Shown here: in pieces, positions 42,857-52,900 of the stretch
Layout: each line of letters opens with the position of its first letter
Numbering within the stretch: the first letter of the stretch is position 1
DNA from: Burkholderia sp. NRF60-BP8
GTDB lineage: Bacteria > Pseudomonadota > Gammaproteobacteria > Burkholderiales > Burkholderiaceae
DNA length: 64,000 nt
Assembly (NCBI RefSeq): GCF_001522585.2
Contig: NZ_CP013372.1
Span: 1,984,001 to 2,048,000 of the forward strand
Direction of reading: 5' to 3'
Made by a program: the position numbers and the translations under genes
The notes under the pieces: model-generated
Told to the model about the DNA's origin: nothing
Database searches by the model: none
Seen by the model: the letters and a program-made list of their open reading frames with translations, nothing else

Positions 42857-45054
42857 TGCGCCTCTCCCGCCATCTGCGCCGCCACCGGACGCGAGCCGCC
42901 GGCCGCCGGCGCCGGCGTGCCGGCGCCGCGCAACGCGGCCAGCACCTCGTCTTTCGGACCGTCGCGCACCACGCGTCCGCCATCGAGCACGATGATGCGA
43001 TCGACGATCGACAGCACCGGATAACGATGCGTCGCCACGATCAACGTGCGATTGCCCAGCCATTGCTGCAGGCGCTCGACGATCGCCCGCTCGGTCGCCT
43101 CGTCGAGCGAGGCGGTCGGCTCGTCGAGCAGCAACACGTTCGGCGAGCGCAGAATCACGCGGGCCAGCATCAGCGCCTGCTTCTGGCCGCCGGACAGGCC
43201 AAGGCCGCTTTCGCGCAGCTTCATGTCGAGGCCGTGCGGCTGCCGCAGCAGCAACTGGTCCGCGCACGCGACCTTCATCGCGGCGAGCATCGCGTCGTCG
43301 CTGGCGAGCGGATTCGCGATCAGCAGGTTCTCTCGCAGCGTGCCGTAGAAGAGGCTCGATTCCTGCAGCAGCATCCCGACGTCGCGGCGGACATCGGCGA
43401 CGTCGATCAGCGGCATCGGCGTGTCGTTGAACAGGATGCGCCCCTGCACCGGCGTCGCGAGCCCGCCGAACAGCCTCAGCAGCGTCGACTTTCCCGCGCC
43501 GACGCGGCCGAGAATCGCGACCCGCTCGCCGGGCTCGATCGACAGATTCGGAATACTGAGCACGGGTTTTTCCTGCGGATCGAAGCTGTATCCGACCTGC
43601 TCGAAGCGATATCGGCCGACGAGCGCCGGCTTGTGATACGCATCGACCGCCGGATCGTGGTCGACCGGCAGCGCGAGCAGGTTGTCGAGCCCCTTCTTGC
43701 CCGCCCGTACGTTCTGGATGCGCGACAGCACGGCAGGAATCTGCCCCAGCGGCGCGATCGTACGGCTCGTCAGGATCGAACAGGCGAGCACGGCGCCGAA
43801 CGACAGGCTCGAGTCCAGGATGCCGTACACGCCGGCGACCAGCACGCCGGCGTAGGCGAGCTGCTGCACCGTCTGCGCGAGATTGACCAGCAGGCCCGCC
43901 AGCCGGCGCTGCTGCAAGCCGATATCGGCATTCACGCGATTCGTATGCGCCCACAGCTGCCGGAATCGCGGCTCCGCCTGCAACGCCTTGATGTCTTCGG
44001 CGCGATAGATCGCTTCCATCAGGATCGCGTTGCGCAGCGCCGATTCCTCGAGCCCTCGGTTCGACAGCTTCGCCAGCGGGATCTGTGCAAGCACGCCCGG
44101 CAGGATCAGCAGCGGGATCGCCGCGAGCGGCACGAACGCGAGCGGCCCGCCGAGCAGCCAGATGATGAACAGGAACGTGACGACGAACGGGATGTCGATC
44201 AGCACGCCCATCGTGCTCGACGTCAACAGCTCGCGCAGCTGTTCGAGGTCCCGAAGCTGGGCGACCAGCGTGCCCGGCGAGCGCGGCCGCGCGTCGTTGC
44301 GGATGTCGAGCACGCGCGCGAAGAACATCGCGGACAGCTTGAGGTCCGCCTGCTTGCCGAAATGATCGGCAATCGACACGCGCGCGGTACGCAGCAGCAG
44401 TTCCAGCGCGAGCGCGAGCACGACACCCGACGCCAGCACCCACAGCGTATGCGTCGCCCGCGCCGGGACCACGCGGTCCCACACCTGCATCGCGAACAGC
44501 GACGTCGCGATCGCGAGCAGATTGCCGAACAGCGAGCCGGCGCCGAGATCGAGCAACACCTTCCATTGCGCCGAGAACAGATCGTGCAGCCAGGTGTCGG
44601 GTTTGACGGACAGGTAGCCGTCGACGCGCTCGTCGCGCCGCGCGACCCGCTCGTGGACGATCAGCACGCGGGCCGGCCACGCGGGCGCCGGCGCGTCCAG
44701 CTCGATCGCGCGTTCGAGCGGCTTGCCGTCGAAGACGAACTGAACGACCGCCCGTCCCGCCGCGACCGACACGATCACACCGACATGCGCATCGTCGAAC
44801 ACGGCGAGCGCCGGCAGCATCGCCGGCGTGAGCCGCGCCGGCGGCAATGCGACGAACTGCGCGGCCAGGCCTGCGGACGCGGCGACTTCGACGACGGCCG
44901 CGTCCGGGTCCGCGACGCTCGCCCACGATGCCGCGCCGCGCACCTGTTCCGGCGACACGGCCAGGCCGAGATGCCGCGCCGCGAAAATCAGCGGGTCGGC
45001 CCAGCGTGCGACGTCGGCGCCGGCATCGCGGCCGGCGCGAAACGCATCATTCAT
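42853..45054 (-). CDS. Type I secretion ABC exporter with degenerate C39 domain (LapB-like)
   Basis: A 733-residue ABC transporter. The N-terminal domain (about 15-120) has the C39-peptidase-like fold but no catalytic Cys, as in LapB/HlyB-type exporters of uncleaved RTX substrates. Six TM helices follow (about 160-430), then a nucleotide-binding domain with Walker A GRVGAGKST, signature LSGGQKQAL, Walker B VLLLDEPTAS and the H-loop ATHR. The start at 45054 has GGGGAG ahead and overlaps the upstream TolC-like gene by 8 bases. It should export the adhesin encoded at 46992-55094. Confidence 0.93.
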   Translation of the reverse strand: MNDAFRAGRDAGADVARWADPLIFAARHLGLAVSPEQVRGAASWASVADPDAAVVEVAASAGLAAQFVALPPARLTPAMLPALAVFDDAHVGVIVSVAAGRAVVQFVFDGKPLERAIELDAPAPAWPARVLIVHERVARRDERVDGYLSVKPDTWLHDLFSAQWKVLLDLGAGSLFGNLLAIATSLFAMQVWDRVVPARATHTLWVLASGVVLALALELLLRTARVSIADHFGKQADLKLSAMFFARVLDIRNDARPRSPGTLVAQLRDLEQLRELLTSSTMGVLIDIPFVVTFLFIIWLLGGPLAFVPLAAIPLLILPGVLAQIPLAKLSNRGLEESALRNAILMEAIYRAEDIKALQAEPRFRQLWAHTNRVNADIGLQQRRLAGLLVNLAQTVQQLAYAGVLVAGVYGILDSSLSFGAVLACSILTSRTIAPLGQIPAVLSRIQNVRAGKKGLDNLLALPVDHDPAVDAYHKPALVGRYRFEQVGYSFDPQEKPVLSIPNLSIEPGERVAILGRVGAGKSTLLRLFGGLATPVQGRILFNDTPMPLIDVADVRRDVGMLLQESSLFYGTLRENLLIANPLASDDAMLAAMKVACADQLLLRQPHGLDMKLRESGLGLSGGQKQALMLARVILRSPNVLLLDEPTASLDEATERAIVERLQQWLGNRTLIVATHRYPVLSIVDRIIVLDGGRVVRDGPKDEVLAALRGAGTPAPAAGGSRPVAAQMAGEAQ

Positions 45055-46852
45055 GACGACTCCCCTCGTGTTCGCGCAGCAATTCGACGAACTTGCCGAC
45101 TGCCACGTATGCCTTGATGCGCGCAATCGCGCCGTCGGCGAGTGCGTTGATCGACTCGACTTCCGATTCGAAGATGTCGCGCTCCGGATTCACGACATCG
45201 GTCAACGTACGCTTGTTCAGGATGTATTCCTGCCAGTACAGGTCGCGCGACGCCCGCGACAGCGCGGTCACCTTCTCGTAGCTGTTCAGGCGCGCCGCGG
45301 CGCCCGACGCTTCGATCTCCGCCGACTTGAGCGCGCTGCGCGTGACGAGCCGCCGGTTCTCGAGGCTTTCGCGGTTCGCGCGCAGTTCGGCTTCGGCGGC
45401 CGCGATCTGGTGTTTCGCCAGGCCGCCCAGCGAGTAATTGCCGCTCACCGCGAAACCGATCCACGTGTCGTTGGTGGCGTTCGGGCGGCCGCTCGATATC
45501 GAACGGCTCGCGCCGATACCGATCGACGGGAAGCGCTCCGACTGCGCGACCCGCACGCGCGCATCGGCCGCATCGACGGCCGCCGCCGCGGCAAGCACCG
45601 ACGGCGTGCGCTCGATGTCGCCGCCGGCATAGCCGAGATCGCCGACGAAATCCACCGTGCCGCCGAGATTCGCCACGCGCCGCGGGCGCGCGCCGATCAG
45701 TTCGGTGAGCTTCGCGGCGGCGACGTCGAAACGCGTGTTGGCCTTCAGCACTTCCGCCTGCGCATGCAGGATCGCCAGTTCGACCAGGTTGCGGTCCGAC
45801 GAAACCGATAGTCCGGCCCGCACGCGATCGAGGATCTTCGTGCGCGTGTCGCTCAGCGCGACGACCTGGCGCCGCGCGGCGGCGACGACGTCCTGGCTGG
45901 CGGCCAGTTCGACGAACGTCGACGCCGTCTGGTACGCGACCGTCTCGATCGTGTCGGCCAGCTGATACTGCTTCTGGCTGCGCGTCGCGTCCGCCGCGGA
46001 AATCCGGCCCGACGTGCGGCCGAAGTCGTACAGCAACTGCGACACGCCGATCGATGCGCGCGTGCCGGTACGGTTGCCGTTGCTGCCGAAGCTGCCGCCA
46101 TAGCCGGGACGCACGCCGTAGTCGATCTTCGGGTACCAGGCCGCCTTCGCGACCTCGACCTCCGATACGCTTTGCGCCACTTCCGCATGCGCGCGGCCGA
46201 TGTCCGGATGGCGCGCGATCGCGACGCCGACCGCGTCGCGCAGCGTCAGACGATCGAGCGCGATGCGCAGCGTCTCGCCCGAGTCGCCGGCGGCATCCTC
46301 GGCATCCTCGACGCGGCCGGCAGCGGGGACATCGAGCGCGTCCGGTCTGTCCGGCGTGATCGTCGTCACCCCTGCCGTCATCCCGTCATGCAGCGGCGAA
46401 ACCGGCGCTTGCGGATCGATCGGCGCCATCGCGCGGGACAGGTTCGCGAGGACGATGCGCCGCGCCGGGTCCACGGGCGGCAACGGCGGCGCCACGTGCC
46501 GGCGCGGTGCGGCAGCGGGCATGCCGGCCGGCAGCGGCACGAACGACGCCGTCGCCATCGCCGTCCGCACTGGCGCAGCGGCCGGCCTGGGCGGCGCGGG
46601 TGGCGCGGGTGGCGATGAATGCGCTGACGGCGCCGCGGCCGCATGGACCGTGTCGGCCGGTGCGCGCGCCGCGGTCTCGAACGAATCGGTCAACCGGCCG
46701 CTCGGCAGCGGCGACGACGACGCGAACGCCGCCGCTGCGGTGTCGAGCAACGCGATCGCGAACAACACATGGCCTGGATGGAAAACGGCACGCACCGCGC
46801 AAACGGCGCGACGCAAGGTGTAGCTGAAACGAGCGGTTGTCTTGAGCATCAT
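45047..46852 (-). CDS. TolC-type outer-membrane channel with long Pro/Ala N-terminal extension (LapE-like)
   Basis: A 601-residue outer-membrane efflux protein. The mature TolC-like part (about 195-600) shows RLTLRDAVGVAIARHPDIGRA, YDFGRTSGRI and the second OEP repeat ending in ...ALADGAIARIKAYVAVGKFVELL. Between the signal-like hydrophobic N-terminus (about 28-45) and this domain lies about 140 residues of Pro/Ala-rich, low-complexity sequence, absent from standard TolC. The start is uncertain because no good ribosome-binding site precedes the tandem ATG; an internal start is possible but would remove the signal sequence. Confidence 0.88.
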   Translation of the reverse strand: MMLKTTARFSYTLRRAVCAVRAVFHPGHVLFAIALLDTAAAAFASSSPLPSGRLTDSFETAARAPADTVHAAAAPSAHSSPPAPPAPPRPAAAPVRTAMATASFVPLPAGMPAAAPRRHVAPPLPPVDPARRIVLANLSRAMAPIDPQAPVSPLHDGMTAGVTTITPDRPDALDVPAAGRVEDAEDAAGDSGETLRIALDRLTLRDAVGVAIARHPDIGRAHAEVAQSVSEVEVAKAAWYPKIDYGVRPGYGGSFGSNGNRTGTRASIGVSQLLYDFGRTSGRISAADATRSQKQYQLADTIETVAYQTASTFVELAASQDVVAAARRQVVALSDTRTKILDRVRAGLSVSSDRNLVELAILHAQAEVLKANTRFDVAAAKLTELIGARPRRVANLGGTVDFVGDLGYAGGDIERTPSVLAAAAAVDAADARVRVAQSERFPSIGIGASRSISSGRPNATNDTWIGFAVSGNYSLGGLAKHQIAAAEAELRANRESLENRRLVTRSALKSAEIEASGAAARLNSYEKVTALSRASRDLYWQEYILNKRTLTDVVNPERDIFESEVESINALADGAIARIKAYVAVGKFVELLREHEGSRHE

Positions 46853-46918
46853 CGGGACGCCGGCGGCGAGCCGTCCGGCAAAGCAGACCCCGCTTGCCGC
46901 GGGGATGGATATGCGTCG

Positions 46919-46952
46919 GGCAAGCCCGCGTCGCGATGCGACGGGGCTCGCC
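46919..46952 (-). terminator. Imperfect hairpin between adhesin and channel genes
   Basis: GGCAAGCCCGCGTCGC (46919-46934) pairs with GCGACGGGGCTCGCC (46938-46952) with a few mismatches, 40 bases after the adhesin stop. It may partly separate adhesin expression from the exporter genes. No T-run. Confidence 0.35.
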
Positions 46953-46991
46953 GTGTCGGAGAGGCAGGCCGGCCTCCCCGTTGCGCTGCGG

Positions 46992-49900
46992 TCAGACGAT
47001 GATCTGCTGGTTCGCGAGCAGGGTCTCCAGGTTGGTCGTCACGTTGTTCAGCGTGACGAGGGTTTCGGAACCGAACGCCGTCCCGGCGCCGTCGCGGTCG
47101 ATACTGATCACCGTATCGGCGCCGACGTTCGTCACCGACAGGAACTGCCCGATCGTGTCGCCCGCATCGATCGTGGGCACGCCGTCCACGTAGTGCGCGG
47201 GGCCGTCCGCATCGGCCGTGTAACCGACCAGCAGCTTCGACAGATCGATCTTGTCGCCGCTCGTATCGTTCGGGCCGCTGGCCAGCTGGAAGTCGGTGAT
47301 GACGTCCTGGCCGTTGCCGCCGGTGTTGTCCGCGCCGACGACTTCCCACAGGAACACGTCGGTGCCGGCGCCGCCCGTCAGCGTGTCGTTACCGGCGCCG
47401 CCGATCAGGATGTCGTTGCCGTTGCCGCCGTTGAGCGTGTCGTTGCCGGCACCGCCGCGCAGCAGGTCGTTGCCGTCGCCGCCGTTCAGCACGTCGTCGC
47501 CGCCGTAGCCGTACAGGCGGTCGTTGCCGGACGTGCCGGTGACGGTGTCGCTGCCCGACGTACCCTCGATGATCGACGTCGACTGCGTCGAGCCGAGCAG
47601 GTTCGCATTCAGCAACTGACCGGCCGTGGCCGACGCCGACAGGCCCGTCTTGTCGGTCGCGGAGATCGTCACGCTGTCGAGCGCGCTGATACTGATCAGC
47701 CCGCCGTTCAGCGTGATCGAACCGAGAAACTCGTTGAGCTTCAGGTTGTCGATCGTGCCGCCGTCGGCCGCCGTGATCGTCAGGTCGGACGACGGCCCGA
47801 TCAAGCCGAGGATCCCGGGGTTGTTGACGACGTTGAAGTGCAGCCCCAACTCGTTCGCCAGCGCCTGGTTCGCGTTGAACTGCAGCGCGCCGAGGCCGAT
47901 CAATCCGCCGTAGTGCAGCGTCACGTGATCGAGGTTGTTGTTGTAGTCCGATGCGGAGAACGCCTGCTGCGTGCTGAAATCGATCAGGTTGAGCAGATTC
48001 GCGCCGATGATCCCGAGCAGGTTCCCCGACGACTGCGCCGATACGACCGGTGCGACGTTCGGATCGATCGTGAAGAGCTGCGAGGTCGTCGGGCCGAGGT
48101 TGCCCGCCGCATCGACGACGCGCACCGTCGCCGTGTAGTCGGCCGCGGACAACACGCCCTGCGTATACCAGGTCCAGTTCGTGCCGCTGACGGTCGCGTT
48201 GGTCCAGTGTGCGCCGCCGTCGAGGCTGACCTGGACGACCTCGCCCGCGCCGAGCGCCGCGTTCAGCGTGCCGCCCAACGTTGGGGTCGTGTCGCCGGTG
48301 ATCCAGTCGTTGGGCACGCCGGTGTTGTCGGTCAGGGTCGTGAGCGTGGCCGTCGCGGTCGGGGCGGTCGTATCGACCGTGACCGCGAACGACGCGCTCG
48401 GCGCGCTGACGTTGCCTGCCGTGTCCGTTGCGGTGACGGTCAGGCTGTGTGCGCCTTCACCCAGGCCGGTGGTCGGCGTGAACGTCCAGTTTCCGGACGG
48501 GTCTGCCGTCGTCGTGCCCAGCAGCAGCGTGCCGTCATAGACGCTCACCGTGCTGCCTGCTTCTGCCGTGCCGGCAAGCGTCGGGGTCGTGTCGTCCGTC
48601 GTAGCACCAGTCGTCAGCAGGCCGGTGATCGAACCGATGTCGTCCGTGACGGTGGCGATGATCGGTGCGGCCGGCGCCGTCAGGTCTGCAACCGTTACCG
48701 ATGCGGACGGGCCGGTGTTGCCTGCCGCGTCGGTGGCCGTCACACCGATCACCGTGCCAATCGGCAGCGGGGTCGATGGCGTGTACGTCCATGCACCGCT
48801 CGGATCGGCCGTCACGGTGGCGTCCGGCGTGCCGTCGCCGTTCGTGTCGATGTTGACCGTTGCGCCCGCCTCGGCAGTGCCCGACAGCGATGTACCGTCC
48901 GTCGCGTTCACCGTCGGAATCGCCGGCGCCGTCGTGTCCACCGTCAGGTTGAATGCCGTGCTCGGCGCGCTGACGTTGCCTGCGGTGTCCGTTGCGGTGA
49001 CGGTCAGGCTGTGTGCACCTTCACCCAGTGCCGTGGTCGGCGTGAACGTCCAGTTTCCAGACGGATCCGCCGTCGTCGTGCCCAGCAGCGTCGTGCCGTC
49101 ATAGACGCTCACCGTGCTGCCCGCTTCTGCCGTGCCAGCAAGAGTAGGCGTTGCGTCATCCGTACTGCCGCCGGAAACGATCGCGCCAACAACGGAACCC
49201 ACATCGTCCGTGATGCTAACCACGACCGGTGCCGCAGGCGCCGTCGTGTCGCCCGTCACCGTCACCGATGCAGACGGACCCGTATTGCCTGCCGCGTCGG
49301 TGGCCGTCACGCCAATCACCGTGCCGACCGGCAGCGGGGTTGACGGGGTGTACGTCCACGCGCCGCTCGGGTCCGCCGTCACGGTGGCATCCGGCGTGCC
49401 GTCGCCGTTCGTATCGATATTGACCGTTGCGCCTGCTTCGGCCGTGCCCGACAGCGACGTTCCGTCCGTCGCGTTCACCGTCGGAATCGCCGGGGCTGTC
49501 GTATCGACTGTGATCGCGAACGATGCGCTCGGAGCACTCACGTTGCCTGCCGTATCCGTTGCAGTCACCGTGATCGCATGTGCACCCTCTCCCAAACCCG
49601 TGCTCGGCGTGAAGGTCCAGTTTCCGGAGGGGTCCGCTGTTGTGGTACCCAGCAGCGTCGTGCCGTCGTAGACACTCACCGTGCTGCCCGCTTCCGCCGT
49701 GCCAGCAAGCGTAGGCGTTGCGTCATCAGTACTGGCGCCGGATACGATCGCACCAAGAACGGAACCCACATCGTCCGTCACGGTGCCGATGATCGGTGCC
49801 GCAGGCGCCGTCGTGTCGCCCGTCACCGTTACCGATGCGGACGGACCCGTATTGCCCGCTGCATCGGTGACCGTCACGCCGATCACCGTGCCGACCGGCA

Positions 49901-52900
49901 GCGGGGTCGACGGCGTATATGTCCATGCGCCGCTCGGGTCGGCCGTCACGGTTGCATCCGGCGTGCCGTCGCCGTTCGTATCGATATTGACCGTTGCGCC
50001 TGCTTCGGCCGTGCCCGACAGCGACGTTCCGTCCGTCGCGTTCACCGTCGGAATCGCCGGGGCTGTCGTATCGACTGTGATCGCGAACGATGCGCTCGGA
50101 GCACTCACGTTGCCTGCCGTATCCGTTGCAGTCACCGTGATCGCATGTGCACCCTCTCCCAAACCCGTGCTCGGCGTGAAGGTCCAGTTTCCGGAGGGGT
50201 CCGCTGTTGTGGTACCCAGCAGCGTCGTGCCGTCGTAGACGCTCACCGTGCTGCCGGCTTCTGCCGTACCGCTCAATGTCGGCGTCGCATCATCAGTGGT
50301 ACCACCAGAGACGATCGCACCAACAACGGAACCCACATCGTCCGTCACGGTGCCGATGATCGGTGCCGCAGGCGCCGTCGTGTCGCCCGTCACCGTCACC
50401 GATGCAGACGGACCCGTATTGCCTGCCGCGTCAGTGGCCGTCACGCCGATCACCGTGCCAACCGGCAACGGAGTCGATGGCGTGTACGTCCACGCGCCGC
50501 TCGGATCGGCCGTCACCGTCGCGTCCGGCGTGCCGTCGCCATTCGTGTCGATGTTGACCGTTGCGCCTGCCTCGGCCGTGCCCGACAGCGACGTACCATC
50601 TGTTGCGTTCACCGTCGGAATCGCCGGCGCCGTCGTGTCGACCGTCAGGTTGAATGCCGTGCTCGGCGCGCTGACGTTGCCTGCGGTGTCCGTTGCGGTG
50701 ACGCTCAGGCTGTGCGCGCCTTCACCCAGCGCCGTGGTCGGCGTGAACGTCCAGTTTCCGGATGGGTCTGCCGTCGTGGTGCCCAGCAGCGTCGTGCCGT
50801 CATAGACGCTCACCGTGCTGCCGGCTTCTGCCGTACCGCTCAATGTCGGTGTCGCATCATCAGTAGCACCACCAGAAGTAATCGCACCAACAACGGAACC
50901 CACGTCGTCCGTGACACTAACGACGACCGGTGCCGCAGGCGCCGTCGTGTCGCCCGTCACCGTCACCGATGCAGACGGACCCGTATTGCCTGCTGCGTCG
51001 GTGACCGTCACACCAATCACCGTCCCAACCGGCAGCGGGGTCGACGGGGTGTACGTCCACGCGCCGCTCGGATCGGCCGTCACCGTCGCGTCCGGCGTGC
51101 CGTCGCCATTCGTGTCGATGTTGACCGTTGCGCCTGCCTCGGCCGTGCCCGACAGCGACGTACCATCTGTTGCGTTCACCGTCGGAGTCGCCGGCGCCGT
51201 CGTGTCGACCGTCAGGTTGAATGCCGTGCTCGGCGCGCTGACGTTGCCTGCGGTGTCCGTTGCGGTGACGCTCAGGCTGTGTGCACCTTCACCCAGTGCC
51301 GTGCTCGGCGTGAACGTCCAGTTTCCGGATGGGTCTGCCGTCGTGGTGCCCAGCAATGTCGTGCCGTCATAGACGCTCACCGTGCTGCCTGCTTCCGCCG
51401 TGCCAGCAAGAGTAGGCGTTGCGTCATCAGTACTGGCGCCGGATACGATCGCGCCAACAACGGAACCCACGTCGTCCGTGACGCTAACAACGACCGGTGC
51501 CGCAGGCGCCGTCGTGTCGCCCGTCACCGTCACCGATGCAGACGGACCCGTATTGCCTGCTGCGTCGGTGGCCGTCACGCCGATCACCGTGCCGACCGGC
51601 AGCGGGGTCGACGGCGTGTACGTCCACGCGCCGCTCGGATCGGCCGTCACCGTCGCGTCCGGCGTGCCGTCGCCATTCGTGTCGATGTTGACCGTTGCGC
51701 CTGCCTCGGCCGTGCCCGACAGCGACGTACCGTCCGTTGCGTTCACCGTCGGAATCGCCGGCGCCGTCGTGTCGACCGTCAGGTTGAATGCCGTGCTCGG
51801 CGCGCTGACGTTGCCTGCGGTGTCCGTTGCGGTGACGCTCAGGCTGTGTGCACCTTCACCCAGTGCCGTGCTCGGCGTGAACGTCCAGTTTCCAGACGGA
51901 TCCGCCGTCGTCGTGCCCAGCAACGTCGCGCCGTCATAGACGCTCACCGTGCTGCCTGCTTCCGCCGTGCCAGCAAGAGTAGGCGTTGCGTCATCAGTAC
52001 TGGCGCCGGATACGATCGCGCCAACAACGGAACCCACGTCGTCCGTGACGCTAACAACGACCGGTGCCGCAGGCGCCGTCGTGTCGCCCGTCACCGTCAC
52101 CGATGCAGACGGACCCGTATTGCCTGCCGCGTCGGTGGCCGTCACGCCGATCACCGTGCCAACCGGCAACGGAGTCGATGGCGTGTACGTCCACGCGCCG
52201 CTCGGATCGGCCGTCACCGTCGCGTCCGGCGTGCCGTCGCCATTCGTGTCGATGTTGACCGTTGCGCCTGCCTCGGCCGTGCCCGACAGCGACGTACCGT
52301 CCGTTGCGTTCACCGTCGGAATCGCCGGCGCCGTCGTGTCGACCGTCAGGTTGAATGCCGTGCTCGGCGCGCTGACGTTGCCTGCGGTGTCCGTTGCGGT
52401 GACGCTCAGGCTGTGCGCGCCTTCGCCCAGCGCCGTGGTCGGCGTGAACGTCCAGTTTCCGGATGGGTCTGCCGTCGTGGTGCCCAGCAATGTCGTGCCG
52501 TCGTACACATTGATCGTGCTACCCGCTTCTGCCGTGCCAGCGAGTGTCGGCGTCGTGTCGTCCGTCGTTGCGCCAGTCGTCAGCAGGCCGGCAACCGAAC
52601 CCACGTCGTCCGTGACGCTAACAACGACTGGTGCCGCAGGTGCCGTCACGTCACCCGTCACCGTTACCGATGCAGACGGACCCGTATTGCCTGCCGCGTC
52701 GGTGGCCGTCACCCCAATCACCGTGCCGACCGGCAGCGGGGTCGACGGCGTGTACGTCCATGCGCCGCTCGGATCGGCCGTCACCGTGGCATCCGGTGTA
52801 CCGTCGCCGTTCGTGTCGATGTTGACCGTTGCGCCCGCCTCGGCAGTGCCCGACAGCGACGTACCGTCCGTCGCGTTCACTGTCGGAATCGCCGGCGCCG

